DNA of 42,014 nucleotides. It comes from Candidatus Saganbacteria bacterium (lineage in GTDB: Bacteria > Margulisbacteria > WOR-1 > O2-12-FULL-45-9). Position numbers and translations under genes: made by a program. The notes beneath the pieces are model-generated. The model saw only the letters and a list, made by a program, of their open reading frames with translations. It was not told where the DNA came from and did no database searches. Location: assembly GCA_016219705.1 (NCBI GenBank), contig JACRKQ010000078.1:1-42014 (forward strand). Direction: 5' to 3'. This document shows positions 14,855 through 24,324 of the stretch, piece after piece (position 1 is the stretch's first letter; every line of letters begins with the position of its first letter).

Positions 14855-15786
14855 AGCCCAATCTTCCTGCTAACAATATACAGCGGCCGCGCTTTGACCT
14901 CATCAAACACCCGACTTAAATATTCTCCGATTACGCCTAAGAAGATCAATTGCACACCGCCCAGAAAGAGAACAGCCACTAAAACAGATGTCCAACCAGG
15001 AATAGTCTGACTGGTAAATAAATGAACACAAATCGCATATATAATGTAGAGAAAAGAACTAAAGCTGCCCAACAAGCCAAGATAGGTCGCCAGCCGCAGG
15101 GGAAAAGGCGAAAAAGAGGCGAGGCCGTCAACCGCAAAGGCCAGCATCTTGGAAAAAGAATATTTGGTCCGGCCGGAAAAACGGGCCGCCGCTTGATAAG
15201 GAATATGCTCCTGTTTATAGCCAACCCAGCTGATCAGGCCGCGCAGGAAACGGGAACGCTCTTTCATCTCTTTTAAAGTTTCCACCACTTTGCGATCCAG
15301 CAGGCGATAATCAGCCGCATTGGCCGGCAAATTAATCTTGGTCAACCGAGCCATTAACCAGTAAAAAAAGTCAGCGGCGACCTTTTTAAAGATCCCCGCT
15401 CCGACAGTATCTTGACGGACAGAATTAACAATTTCCGCCCCATTTTGCCAGGCGCGAACTAATTCCGGAATCAATTCTGGCGGATGTTGGAGATCAGCAT
15501 CAAGGGTAATAACCGCCTCGCCATGAGCCGCATCCAACCCGGCGGTTAGCGCCAGCATGTGACCAAAATTGCGGGAAAAGCTTAAGGCTCTTACCTGTTG
15601 ATCATTTTTCGCTAATTCAGAAATGAAAGCCCAGGAATTATCCGTGCTACCATCATCAACAAAAATTATTTCATATGAGACACCAAGCGGTTTTAAGACA
15701 GCGCCCAGACGATCATAAAGAACAAACAAATTGGCTACTTCGTTGAAAACGGGAATGACTAGGGAGAGTTTAGGCTTTACGTCCAT
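14851..15786 (-). CDS. Polyprenyl-phosphate glycosyltransferase, GT2 with two TM segments
   Basis: 311 aa. Motifs: LSLVIPVFNEVANL, IFVDDGSTDNSW, ITLDADLQHPPELIP (DxD) and RFLRGLISWVGYKQ. Two hydrophobic segments near 230-255 and 265-290 resemble the GtrB/DPM1-like class (ArnC, YfdH). It makes polyprenyl-phosphate-sugar on the cytoplasmic face, which the neighbouring multi-spanning proteins could use as donor. It overlaps the PTPS-related gene upstream by 17 bp and DUF2079 downstream by 4 bp. Confidence 0.92.
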   Translation of the reverse strand: MDVKPKLSLVIPVFNEVANLFVLYDRLGAVLKPLGVSYEIIFVDDGSTDNSWAFISELAKNDQQVRALSFSRNFGHMLALTAGLDAAHGEAVITLDADLQHPPELIPELVRAWQNGAEIVNSVRQDTVGAGIFKKVAADFFYWLMARLTKINLPANAADYRLLDRKVVETLKEMKERSRFLRGLISWVGYKQEHIPYQAAARFSGRTKYSFSKMLAFAVDGLASFSPFPLRLATYLGLLGSFSSFLYIIYAICVHLFTSQTIPGWTSVLVAVLFLGGVQLIFLGVIGEYLSRVFDEVKARPLYIVSRKIGL

Positions 15787-17824
15787 TTTTCAGCCAAATT
15801 ATAGCAGAGATAGCGAGGATTGATAAGCCCAGCCAGCTAAGAGCTTCCCCAACCCGGTTGTAAACCGACTTGCCAAAAGAGAGTCTGACATCCGGCTGAT
15901 TCGGATAAACTAGCATAAATGACGGCGAGACAAGATAAATTTTGTCCGCCCCCACCACCTGCCAGTTGGGATGATAAGAGATTTTTATCAAATGCGGATA
16001 GCCGACTAAATTGGTATGGAAATCAAGCGCTTCAGTCTCCAGCGTCTCCGAAATATCTGATTTGGGAGAAATTATTTTTTCCCGCGGCAGATTTTGTAAA
16101 TTATCCGCTTGCAGCTTGATTTTTTGTTCATCTACCAGCTGGGGGTTGGCCAGATAAACTAGCGGGATATCAACTAAATTATTATCTTTAAACCAATCAA
16201 AAAAATCTTTTTTCCATTGTTTGGTGGTGAAAAGGACCGGTTGATATTGCGGGGCCACGACATAATGGCCGTCATTATTGGTTAGACGATAAATCTCATA
16301 TTCGCCAAATTGGGCCTCTTTTTTCAGCCAGGGCAACTGGCTCGCCTGCCCTTTGGCCTCGGGACTGCGAACAATATACTGGGTGATATTAAATAATTGC
16401 AAATGTTTTTCCGCGTTGGCCAGATTCAAGCTGGTGTAAGAATATTGAGGAAACGGCCCGGAACAAACCTTGGAAATCTCGGACTGAATGTAAAACACAA
16501 AAGGCGAACTGATTGACGATTGCATATACAAGCCTTCCAGGGTATTGCGCCTGGCCCAATAAGATAAATTTTCAAAGGCCCGTTCCGAACCAAAAATATT
16601 TGTCGTCGGCGAATGTTCGTAAACCACCCGGCCAGCTGTCGTTTCTTGCAAATGACTGATGATCTGCTGCCAGAGCGGCCAAGAACTTTTTTGTTCGAAG
16701 CCTTCATAGTTCCATTTGATCCAGCCTTTAATAAAGGTAACCTGCGGCAGCACCCACAGCAAGACGGCCAGCATAACAATAACCGGCACTAATTCCCACG
16801 ACTTCCAGCGATTCAGAAAAGAGGTAAAAAGAAGCGCCGCCATTATCGTCAAGAAGAGTTGAATAAAAGGGAGCAGGCGAATATCTAAAAGTCCGATATG
16901 GGGCCCGGCTAAATAAAGGACGAAACAAAAAACCATAAAATACAGAAAATAATGGATGCGCCGATCTGTCCGCTGCCAAAACAGCGCCGCCAGACCAGCC
17001 AGCATAAAAGGTATCAGGATCAAAGGAGTCACTTCTAGGATAGAACTGATTCCCCAACGGGTGACGTAACTGGTAACGTACGGGGTATTGGCGTAAAAAG
17101 GAATTAGCCAGAAAGCTAATAATAAAAATGCCAGGCCAAAAACTCGGACCAAATAAAACAAATTCCGCCAAAAATCACGGCGCGTAAAAAGAAAAAAAGA
17201 GGCGATTACGCCCGAAAGAATCAGCGCATAGCCGTGACTAAAGCCGATAAGCATTACTAATAATGCATTGGCAATAATATGTTTCTTCTCTTCAATCCCT
17301 TGATAAATCGTGCCAAAGAAGAGAACTAGCAGCGCTAAACCAAAACTATACGAATATTCTCCCGCCAGCGTACTAGGAATATTCCCCCCCCACATTGAAT
17401 TGGCCTGCATAAAAAGAAAAGGGAGCGTAAAAATTGCCGCAATAATCGGCAGCGGAAATTTGCAGCGCAGACAGCGCAACATCCAGTAAGCGCAAACTGG
17501 CAGAAGAAAAGTTCCTAATATAGTGATTAATTTAAAAGCGATTTGGAGCGGAATGATAAAACTAAGCAAGGCGCCTATAACAAAAGTAATGGGAAAATAA
17601 TAATAAAACATAGGAAAACCGGCATAGTTCCCCATCTCCCACCCCATAATCTGACCATGAGGAAAAAGAACCTCTTTCATAAAAAACAGAGTTGGAAAAT
17701 GGGAGACCGTATCGCCCCCGGTCGTCGTGGTCAAAGAAAAAAGATACTTCGGTTCAAAGAATGAGAGCAGAAAGAGAAAAATAAAACCAAAGATGACAAG
17801 ATCTATAATCCGCTGCGGTTTCAC
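15770..17824 (-). CDS. Multi-spanning membrane protein (PTPS-related/YfhO-like)
   Basis: About 684 aa. I chose the GTG at 17824, which overlaps the upstream TGA as GTGA; the track's longer start would run 76 bp into the upstream gene. Around 11-12 hydrophobic segments occupy the N-terminal two thirds (FPTLFFMKEVLFPHG, YYYFPITFVIGALLSF and similar). A periplasmic C-terminal region and a last TM near the end follow. The pattern resembles the 6-pyruvoyl-tetrahydropterin-synthase-related membrane family and GT-C-type glycosyltransferases. It probably acts with the adjacent DPM1-like enzyme in surface glycan modification. No catalytic residues are assigned. Confidence 0.75.
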   Translation of the reverse strand: MKPQRIIDLVIFGFIFLFLLSFFEPKYLFSLTTTTGGDTVSHFPTLFFMKEVLFPHGQIMGWEMGNYAGFPMFYYYFPITFVIGALLSFIIPLQIAFKLITILGTFLLPVCAYWMLRCLRCKFPLPIIAAIFTLPFLFMQANSMWGGNIPSTLAGEYSYSFGLALLVLFFGTIYQGIEEKKHIIANALLVMLIGFSHGYALILSGVIASFFLFTRRDFWRNLFYLVRVFGLAFLLLAFWLIPFYANTPYVTSYVTRWGISSILEVTPLILIPFMLAGLAALFWQRTDRRIHYFLYFMVFCFVLYLAGPHIGLLDIRLLPFIQLFLTIMAALLFTSFLNRWKSWELVPVIVMLAVLLWVLPQVTFIKGWIKWNYEGFEQKSSWPLWQQIISHLQETTAGRVVYEHSPTTNIFGSERAFENLSYWARRNTLEGLYMQSSISSPFVFYIQSEISKVCSGPFPQYSYTSLNLANAEKHLQLFNITQYIVRSPEAKGQASQLPWLKKEAQFGEYEIYRLTNNDGHYVVAPQYQPVLFTTKQWKKDFFDWFKDNNLVDIPLVYLANPQLVDEQKIKLQADNLQNLPREKIISPKSDISETLETEALDFHTNLVGYPHLIKISYHPNWQVVGADKIYLVSPSFMLVYPNQPDVRLSFGKSVYNRVGEALSWLGLSILAISAIIWLKNGRKA

Positions 17825-18684
17825 TTTTTCGTTTTCACCCAGCCGAACTGGATGGCCATAAACACAATAAGCAAAATTGCCAATAAGAAAAACCAATTGG
17901 CATAATTAAGGCCCAGAAAATTGCGCGTTTCAAAAATTTTCAGCAGTCCCGGCGCCAAGCTGGTCTGGTGACTCCCCTGCTGATCATACTCCATAACCGC
18001 AAAAACCTGATAATTACTACCGCTTAAAGCCGACAGGTTCTCGATCGGGAAATGGACAGCGCTCACCCCGCGGGGAGGCACAGTCACTATCTGTTTATCC
18101 ACAGTAACCCGTAACTCCCGGGGCGTAATCAGGCCAACCAAGACTTTTATCTCCTGATTAGATAAATTTTTGACCGCCAATTTTGTTTCTCCAGTCTGCC
18201 AAAATCCGGCTGAAGCCAAACGGCCAAAAATGTTGCCCGGCACGTCATCAGCCTTATAAGCAATGGCCTGGACAGTTAAAGCAGAAAAGGGATATTGGTT
18301 GGCATCAGTATAATACATGGTCAAAATGAGGGGATAAATCCCTGGTTTGTCCTTATTCAGCGCAAATTCTGTGACCGCATTATAAGTTTGATTGATCCCG
18401 ACTTCCGCAGCTTTCTCTCCTAAAAACCGTTTGTCCAGAGCCTTGATTTCGGCCTGCACATTATGCGCCGCCTCGTCGCCCTTATTAACCACGCTGACCA
18501 GGACTTTTAGACGATCTCCATCGATTTTCGCGTTCAAATCTGTTTTCAAACTTATGAAGGAAGCATTAGCTGATGTCACTAAGACAAATGGCAAAATCCC
18601 AATGACAAAACCCAAATAAATCGGAAAGATACTAAATTGGGGAAACATTTTTCTGATTGGAATTTTTTTTGATTTATTTGTCAT
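17821..18684 (-). CDS. Exported protein with C-terminal TM, CARDB-like
   Basis: About 287 aa from the ATG at 18684, 10 nt after the glyS stop; the track start at 18729 lies inside glyS. A signal peptide (IYLGFVIGILPFVLVTSANA) precedes two beta-sandwich-like regions (KIDGDRLKVLVSVVNKGDEAAHNVQAEI fits the CARDB/NEW3 pattern), and one TM near the C-terminus has a short basic tail. It would be tethered to the inner membrane and face the periplasm. It lies directly upstream of the PTPS-related protein (GTGA overlap), so it is probably an accessory protein of that system. The first codons come from a degenerate repeat. Confidence 0.65.
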   Translation of the reverse strand: MTNKSKKIPIRKMFPQFSIFPIYLGFVIGILPFVLVTSANASFISLKTDLNAKIDGDRLKVLVSVVNKGDEAAHNVQAEIKALDKRFLGEKAAEVGINQTYNAVTEFALNKDKPGIYPLILTMYYTDANQYPFSALTVQAIAYKADDVPGNIFGRLASAGFWQTGETKLAVKNLSNQEIKVLVGLITPRELRVTVDKQIVTVPPRGVSAVHFPIENLSALSGSNYQVFAVMEYDQQGSHQTSLAPGLLKIFETRNFLGLNYANWFFLLAILLIVFMAIQFGWVKTKK

Positions 18685-18702
18685 TTGTAATTTGTCATTT
18701 TT
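18674..18702. repeat. TTTGTCATTTGTAATTTGTCATT word repeat
   Basis: Short imperfect repeats of the word ATTTGTCA/ATTTGTAA span the glyS stop and the first codons of the exported protein. It is similar in character to the tract at 4196-4312, with a different core word. Confidence 0.5.
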
Positions 18703-20824
18703 GCAGCACCACCTTTTGAAAATCGGCAATCTGACGATAGAGTTTGTCTAAAGCTTTTAATAAAGCTAAACGATTTGACTTTACTCTGGGATTTTCATGC
18801 ATGACTAAGACTTTGACAAAAAAGGCCTCGACTGGTTCCGTCAATTTGGCCAGCGCCCGCAGCGCCGCCAGCCAATCTTCATTCTTCGTCGCCTCGCTGA
18901 TCGCCCAGTTAGCGCTCATGTACTCTTTAAATAATTTTTTTTCTTCCGGTTCAATCAGGTCGGCTTCAATTGGCGTATCGTAAGCGGCCTCTTCGGCCAG
19001 GCGGCTGATCCGGTCAGCCGAACGGACAATGCCTGCGAAACAAGATTCATCGACCACCGAAGTTAAAACAGCTGCTTTGGTAGCGCAATCTAAAATATCA
19101 TTGCAATCTGACAACGCTGCGTCGACAAGATCGTAACGCCGACCGGCTTCCAGAAGCATCGGCCGCAGCCTGCCGGCAATAAATTCCAGCAATTGTTTTT
19201 TAATGCGCGCAAAATCCTGATAACCAATCTCCCCTTTTTCGAAGAGATACGCCAAAAAAACCGGTTCATAAAGTTTGTAGCTGTATTCGATCAATTCATC
19301 CAGCAAGAGGTCAAGCTTCTTGTCAAGAATAATCTTGATAATGCCATTGGCCGCGCGGCGCAAACCGTAAGGATCCGCCGAGCCGGTTGGCAGCGCTCCG
19401 AGGCTAAAACAACCGACGAGAGAATCAATCCGGTCAGCCAGCGCGACCACGGTCCCGGTTAGTGTTTGCGGCAACTTATCGTCAGAAAAACGGGGCAAAT
19501 AATGTTCGTAAATGCCCTGCGCCACCTGCGGATCATCTTTGGCCAACAGAGCGTATTCCCGCCCCATCATTCCCTGCAATTCAGGAAACTCGTAAACCAT
19601 TTTTGTCGTCAGGTCAACCTTGCATAATTGGGCGACGCGCCGGGCAATCAGGATATCATCTTCCGATAATTTCAACCGTTTTCCCAACCATTCCGAAAGT
19701 TTGACCAGCCGTTCCGTCTTATGGGCTAATGTTCCCAATTTTTCAAAATAACCGACTTTTTCCAGTTCGGACTGGCGCCTGGTCAAGGGAACTTTTTGGT
19801 CTTCTTCAAAAAAGAATTTAGCGTCTGATAACCTGGCCGACAAAACTTTTTCATTGCCAGCCGCCACCGTCTCATAAGCGCAGCCATCGGTTACGAAGAC
19901 AAACCTGGCCTGGAGTTTTCCCGCCGCATTAACCACAGGAAAATATTTCTGGTTTTTTTTCATTGACGTAATCAGAACATCCTGCGGAATTCCCAAAAAA
20001 TCCGGATTAAACTCGCCAATGTAAGTTTGCGGCTGTTCGACCAGAAAGGTCACTTCATCCAGCAAAACAGGATCTACAATTGTCTGGGCATGACTTTTTG
20101 CCGCCACGCTCTCAACCTGGTGTTTGATCAACATTTTTCTGATCGCTGGATCGACTACCACCCCGTGCTTGGCTAAAGTCTTTTCATAGAGAGACAAATC
20201 CGCTTCGCTGACAATAATTTCTTCAGCCGTTTTCTTCCCCCGCCCTTTGCCGCCAACATAGCGATGACCGCAAGTTGTCTTGCTCGATTTAATCCCCGCC
20301 AGTTCAAAGTTGACAACCTGGCCGCCGTATAAAGCCAGGAACCAGTGAATCGGCCGAATAAATTTAAAATCAATCGTTCCCCAGCGCATGGCCAGCGGCT
20401 GATAAAGAGCGGTAATAATTTCCGGCAGTAACTTTTCCAGCACAGTTTCCGTCGGCTGACCATGCCGCGTCACCTGCGCAAAAATATAATCGTTTTTGCC
20501 CGCCGGTTTAACAATCAGATCGGCCGCCGTCAGCCCCTGACTTTTCGCAAACCCTAAAGCCGCCTGTGTTGGTTGACCTGCTTTGTCAAACGCCCGATCA
20601 GCTGGCGGACCTTTTATCTCTTCTGATAGATCCGGCTGACGCTCTATCAGCCCTTCAATGTAAAGAGCGAGGCGACGACCGGTTCCCAAAGTTTTAATTT
20701 CTTTGTAGGTTAACCGTTCATTGAGAAGTTTTTCCGCAGCCTTCTCTCCCAGGTCCTTGAGAAAACCAGGCATAAAGCGGGCCGGAATCTCTTCACAACC
20801 GATTTCAAGCAGGACGTTCGACAT
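18695..20824 (-). CDS. glyS: Glycyl-tRNA synthetase beta subunit
   Basis: 709 aa, full length. The N-terminus [21 protein letters not shown] and internal [44 protein letters not shown] are diagnostic for GlyS. It forms the alpha2-beta2 enzyme with GlyQ and carries tRNA binding and the HD-like and DALR anticodon domains. It overlaps glyQ by 20 bp. Confidence 0.97.
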   Translation of the reverse strand: MSNVLLEIGCEEIPARFMPGFLKDLGEKAAEKLLNERLTYKEIKTLGTGRRLALYIEGLIERQPDLSEEIKGPPADRAFDKAGQPTQAALGFAKSQGLTAADLIVKPAGKNDYIFAQVTRHGQPTETVLEKLLPEIITALYQPLAMRWGTIDFKFIRPIHWFLALYGGQVVNFELAGIKSSKTTCGHRYVGGKGRGKKTAEEIIVSEADLSLYEKTLAKHGVVVDPAIRKMLIKHQVESVAAKSHAQTIVDPVLLDEVTFLVEQPQTYIGEFNPDFLGIPQDVLITSMKKNQKYFPVVNAAGKLQARFVFVTDGCAYETVAAGNEKVLSARLSDAKFFFEEDQKVPLTRRQSELEKVGYFEKLGTLAHKTERLVKLSEWLGKRLKLSEDDILIARRVAQLCKVDLTTKMVYEFPELQGMMGREYALLAKDDPQVAQGIYEHYLPRFSDDKLPQTLTGTVVALADRIDSLVGCFSLGALPTGSADPYGLRRAANGIIKIILDKKLDLLLDELIEYSYKLYEPVFLAYLFEKGEIGYQDFARIKKQLLEFIAGRLRPMLLEAGRRYDLVDAALSDCNDILDCATKAAVLTSVVDESCFAGIVRSADRISRLAEEAAYDTPIEADLIEPEEKKLFKEYMSANWAISEATKNEDWLAALRALAKLTEPVEAFFVKVLVMHENPRVKSNRLALLKALDKLYRQIADFQKVVLQK

Positions 20825-21656
20825 AAATTTGTGCGCACCTTCTGGCCATTTTACGGATCCGTAAAATATAGGCCATCCTTTCTGTTACTGCTACCGCTCC
20901 CCTCGCATCAAGAATATTAAACGCGTGAGAGCATTTTAAAACGTAATCATAAGCCGGCAAAACCAGTTGCCGATCAATCAGACGATAAGCTTCTTTTTCG
21001 TAGCTGTGAAACAAATTGGTTAAGGTTTCAATATCCGCAATTTCAAAATTATATTTGGAATGTTCTTGTTCTTGAAAGAGATAAATATCGCCGTATTTGA
21101 CCCCTTTGGTCCATTCAATATCATAAACGCTGTCGACTTTCTGGATAAACATCGCGATCCGTTCCAGACCGTAAGTCAGTTCGACCGCCACCGGATTACA
21201 GGGAAAGCCGCCGCACTCCTGAAAATAGGTGAATTGGGTAATCTCCATCCCCTCCGCCCAGATTTCCCACCCCGTCCCCCAAGCGCCCAGAGTCGGCGAT
21301 TCCCAATTATCTTCCACAAAGCGGACATCATGTTTAGCCGGTTCAATACCGAGGCAACGAAGTGAGTCGAGGTACAGCTCTTGAGATTCTAATGGTGATG
21401 GCTTGAGAATAACTTGATATTGGAAATAGTGAAACAGACGGTTGGGATTTTCGCCGTAGCGACCATCGGTCGGCCGGCGGACCGGATCAATGTAAGCGAC
21501 ACTCCACGGTTTTGGCCCCAGCACGCCGAAAAAAGTGGCTGGCGACATGGTGGCTGCTCCTTTTTCCAGATCGTAGGGCTGACGAATAATACAGCCTTGC
21601 TCGGCCCAGTAATTGTTTAATTTCTCGATAATTTGTTGGAAAGATAGGGCTTTCAT
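20805..21656 (-). CDS. glyQ: Glycyl-tRNA synthetase alpha subunit
   Basis: 283 aa. The pattern [52 protein letters not shown] and [12 protein letters not shown] is diagnostic. It is the class II catalytic subunit that activates glycine and charges tRNA-Gly. The ATG overlaps the stop of the RelE-like gene by 4 nt (ATGA), so glyQ translation may be coupled to toxin translation. No T-box was seen upstream. Confidence 0.97.
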   Translation of the reverse strand: MKALSFQQIIEKLNNYWAEQGCIIRQPYDLEKGAATMSPATFFGVLGPKPWSVAYIDPVRRPTDGRYGENPNRLFHYFQYQVILKPSPLESQELYLDSLRCLGIEPAKHDVRFVEDNWESPTLGAWGTGWEIWAEGMEITQFTYFQECGGFPCNPVAVELTYGLERIAMFIQKVDSVYDIEWTKGVKYGDIYLFQEQEHSKYNFEIADIETLTNLFHSYEKEAYRLIDRQLVLPAYDYVLKCSHAFNILDARGAVAVTERMAYILRIRKMARRCAQIYVERPA

Positions 21657-21931
21657 TGAGACTTCAAAAATCTCCTTATATCGTCATGATTACCAATCAA
21701 AATAAAGAAGACTGTATTATCTTTAAGTAAAAACAAGATTCTTTCCTGCAGTGAAACCCTGATTTCCCAGTAATCTTGCCTTAAATTTTTTAATCCCAGT
21801 CCGCGTGAAATCAGCCTGGTGTCATAAAAATTTTTTAATTCTTCAATCGCTTCAAAAACAACCTTCTGTTGTTGGGGATGTAATTTTTTAAAAATCCTAT
21901 TAAAAGAGGGTAAAAAATTAAAAAGCATCAT
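21653..21931 (-). CDS. RelE/ParE-superfamily toxin-like protein
   Basis: 92 aa. The pattern [25 protein letters not shown], then [36 protein letters not shown], is typical of the RelE/HigB-type fold (beta strands, a conserved Arg in the RV/RI strand and a C-terminal FxxxG-H-DxxRFL). Family members usually cleave ribosome-bound mRNA. It overlaps the upstream partner by 4 nt and glyQ by 4 nt, placing it inside an essential operon. Activity is not proven. Confidence 0.75.
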   Translation of the reverse strand: MMLFNFLPSFNRIFKKLHPQQQKVVFEAIEELKNFYDTRLISRGLGLKNLRQDYWEIRVSLQERILFLLKDNTVFFILIGNHDDIRRFLKSQ

Positions 21932-22164
21932 TTCATCATGCTTTTAAGGTGTTTTTGCGCCTTTTCCCAACTATCAAAGGTCTTGCCTTTTTGTTTGGAA
22001 AGCTTCTCGATTTTCTTCCATTCTTCTTCGGTAAATTCTTCATCCGGAGAAACCCAAAGCCATTTAATGTAATCCAAGGCTTCCACTTTCTTTAGACCAG
22101 GTAATTTACTAAAATAAAACATTAACTCTTTTGTGTCTTTTTTTGTTGCCTTCACCAATTTCAC
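21928..22164 (-). CDS. Probable antitoxin of the RelE-like pair
   Basis: 78 aa, charged, with Lys/Glu-rich helices (EEFTEEEWKKIEKLSKQKGKTFDSWEKAQKHLKSM). It precedes the RelE-like gene with an ATGA overlap, the common antitoxin-first layout. No clear ribbon-helix-helix or HTH motif was recognised, so the assignment rests on size and position. Located 39 bp downstream of the NRAMP gene. Confidence 0.6.
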   Translation of the reverse strand: MKLVKATKKDTKELMFYFSKLPGLKKVEALDYIKWLWVSPDEEFTEEEWKKIEKLSKQKGKTFDSWEKAQKHLKSMMK

Positions 22165-22203
22165 CTTCCTATTTTAAACCCTGGTGTTAATTTTATCACA
22201 AGC

Positions 22204-23466
22204 CTATTGAAAAGTTAAATATAACATCGTCCCCGACATGGCGATAAAGAAGACAATCGTGATCCAGACCAGGATATTATAAAATTTCGTGTTCGCATGT
22301 TTGCCCATCAACTTTTTATCATTGATTAAAATTAATATCGCCACAAAAATTATCGGCAGAATGATTGTGTTCAACGCCTGTGATGCCGTCAGGATAAAAA
22401 TCATCGGCAAATTGGGGATAAAAACCAGCAAAGTGCAAACCAACAGGCAAAAACCGATAATTGAATAAAAAATCGGCGCTTCGCGAAAAGAAGCGTTAAC
22501 TTTTCTTTCCGTACCCAAAACTTCCGTGATCGCATAAGCCGTCGCTATCGTGATGACCCCCGCGCCCAAAAGCGCTGCGTTTAGCAGCCCCCAGGCAAAA
22601 AGGTGTTTAGCTAGCGGCCCCAGCAATGGCTCGAGCGCCCAGGCCGCCTCTACCGCCGTCTCAATCCTGATCCCTTTGACAAATAGTGTCGCCGCCGCCG
22701 AAATAATAATGAAATAAGCGACAAAATCAGTCCAAACAACCCCCATAAAAACGTCAACTTTAGCTGATTTTAAGTTTTCTTTCCCGATGCCTTTATCGAC
22801 AAAATACGACTGGATAAAAAATTGTCCCCAAACTGTTAAAGTTGTACCAATTAAGGCCGTAGCGGTAAAAAGAAAATTGCGGTTAAACTGCATGGTGGGA
22901 ATAAGACTGCCATAGACCATCGCCGGCACATCGGGCCTGGCAATAAAACCATTGATGAGATAACAAAAAAATAAAATTGCCGAAGTTAGAAAAACGTTTT
23001 GGACAAAGTTAAAATTGCCGCGGAGAATCACCGTCCAGAGAAAGAGGACACAAGCCGGAACAAAGAAGAGCCGGGGAATGTGATAAATATCAGCTACTGA
23101 GGCCACACCAGCCACATCAGCTAAAATATTGGAAAAATTGGCAATGGCAGCGATCAAAACCAGAAAAACCGCAATTTTGAGACCAAAACGCTCACGGATC
23201 AAATCACCCAGGCCTTTGCCGGTAACAACACCAAGCCTGGCCCCCATTTCCTGCGTGATGTAAAGCATGAAGGTAATAAGGATAAGGATCCAGAGCATCT
23301 GGTAACCGAAGTGCGCACCGGCCACAGAATAAGTCGCCACACCGCCGGCATCATTATCAGCGGTGCCGCAAATGATACCGGGGCCGGCTACAGCCAAAAA
23401 GGCAATTAACCTGATTTTCCAGTAGCCTGGTTTTTTTGAGGTAAAAAATTCTCGTACGAATGACAT
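22204..23466 (-). CDS. NRAMP-family divalent metal transporter, divergent
   Basis: 420 aa with about 11 hydrophobic segments. TM1 carries ADNDAGGVATY where classical NRAMPs have DPGN. TM6 (ALIGTTLTVWGQFFIQSYF) lacks the MPH motif that selects transition metals. Overall order and YITQEMGARLGVVTGKGLGDLIRE in TM2-3 match the family. Classical NRAMPs import Mn2+/Fe2+ with protons; the altered site suggests a different ion, possibly Mg2+, but this is inference. First gene of the long minus directon. Confidence 0.82.
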   Translation of the reverse strand: MSFVREFFTSKKPGYWKIRLIAFLAVAGPGIICGTADNDAGGVATYSVAGAHFGYQMLWILILITFMLYITQEMGARLGVVTGKGLGDLIRERFGLKIAVFLVLIAAIANFSNILADVAGVASVADIYHIPRLFFVPACVLFLWTVILRGNFNFVQNVFLTSAILFFCYLINGFIARPDVPAMVYGSLIPTMQFNRNFLFTATALIGTTLTVWGQFFIQSYFVDKGIGKENLKSAKVDVFMGVVWTDFVAYFIIISAAATLFVKGIRIETAVEAAWALEPLLGPLAKHLFAWGLLNAALLGAGVITIATAYAITEVLGTERKVNASFREAPIFYSIIGFCLLVCTLLVFIPNLPMIFILTASQALNTIILPIIFVAILILINDKKLMGKHANTKFYNILVWITIVFFIAMSGTMLYLTFQ

Positions 23467-23565
23467 AAAAGCACCTAATTACTATTATTTGAATTTAACA
23501 CGGGGCATAAACGATTGCAAGATGTTTTTTTGTAAATAATTTTTAAAGAATCGGGGCGAGAGGCT

Positions 23566-23594
23566 TTGCAGTGAACCTGTCAAACTGCTATAAT
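23566..23594 (+). promoter_or_regulatory. Sigma-70-type promoter of the DUF4258/YgiT pair
   Basis: TTGCAG (23566-23571), a 17-nt spacer and TATAAT (23589-23594) precede the toxin-like gene by about 45 nt. Both hexamers are close to consensus, and the position in the 164-bp divergent gap from the NRAMP gene supports the call. Confidence 0.7.
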
Positions 23595-23639
23595 ATTATT
23601 GTAATCTTTTGGAAATAATTTGCATCTTTTGTGGGATTT

Positions 23640-23966
23640 ATGGGAAATGAAAGTTTGGCTTTTCTTAAGAAGATTATTAAAAGTTATCGTAAAAGGCTCC
23701 TCTTTACCCTGCACGCTGTAAAGCAAATGGATCTGCCGGAAAGACTGATTACCAGCAAAGAAGTGCGGTCGGTAATTGAGCAAAAAGAAGTGCTTGAATA
23801 TTACCTTGACGATCCACGCGGTGCCAGTTGTCTCATGCGAGGAAAAACAGATCAAAATAGAATTATTCATGTTCTTTGTTCGCCAAAAATAGAGGCCTTG
23901 GTAATCGTAACCGCTTATGTCCCTTATCCCGAAGAGTGGAAAGAAAATTTTAGAGTAAGGAGATAG
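23640..23966 (+). CDS. DUF4258-family toxin-like protein
   Basis: About 108 aa from ATG 23640; the track's GTG at 23631 adds three residues. FTLHAVKQMDLPERLITSKEVRSVI, EQKEVLEYYLDDPRGASCLM and later RIIHVLCSPKIEALVIVTAYVP match the DUF4258 pattern (HxxxRM-like helix, GxxxV strand, TxYxP end), a BECR/MqsR-like RNase fold. The C-terminal VITAYVPYPEEWKENFRVRR is typical. Its partner is the zinc-finger protein 6 nt downstream. Confidence 0.75.
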   Translation: MGNESLAFLKKIIKSYRKRLLFTLHAVKQMDLPERLITSKEVRSVIEQKEVLEYYLDDPRGASCLMRGKTDQNRIIHVLCSPKIEALVIVTAYVPYPEEWKENFRVRR

Positions 23967-23972
23967 ATATAA

Positions 23973-24203
23973 ATGAAATGTCATTATTGTCAGGGAAAAA
24001 TGAAAAAAGGTAAAATAACTTATACCATTGATCGCAAAGGCTATCATTTTCTCATGCATGATGTTGCCGCCTGGGTTTGTGAACAATGCGGTGAGCAACT
24101 TTTTGAAGAGAAAGAAGTTGAATCGATTCAAGGCCTGATCAAAGTCCTTGATTCTCAAACCAGGAAAATTTCAACCCTAAAACTCCATCCGGTTCGGAGT
24201 TGA
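23973..24203 (+). CDS. YgiT/MqsA-type zinc-finger antitoxin
   Basis: 76 aa. Two CxxC knuckles, MKCHYCQGKM and WVCEQCGEQLF, form the YgiT-type zinc finger. No C-terminal HTH domain is present, so it is the short form. SD AAGGAGAT lies just upstream. It should neutralise the preceding DUF4258 toxin. The stop is 33 bp before tRNA-Pro, so co-transcription with the tRNA is possible. Confidence 0.78.
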   Translation: MKCHYCQGKMKKGKITYTIDRKGYHFLMHDVAAWVCEQCGEQLFEEKEVESIQGLIKVLDSQTRKISTLKLHPVRS

Positions 24204-24236
24204 TACTGCAATAAACCTGTGCAATTAAACTAAAAT

Positions 24237-24310
<74 letters not shown>

Positions 24311-24324
24311 TTTTATCTATTGTA

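Noticed and set aside
21657-22203. T-box leader for glyQS
   Set aside because: The upstream space is filled by the toxin-antitoxin genes with overlaps, leaving no room for a T-box, and no AGGGUGGNACCGCG-like motif was seen.
23580-24158. 192-aa minus-strand ORF
   Set aside because: It is antisense across the toxin-antitoxin pair and its promoter, has no recognisable domain or SD, and the plus-strand genes have clear family motifs and a good promoter.
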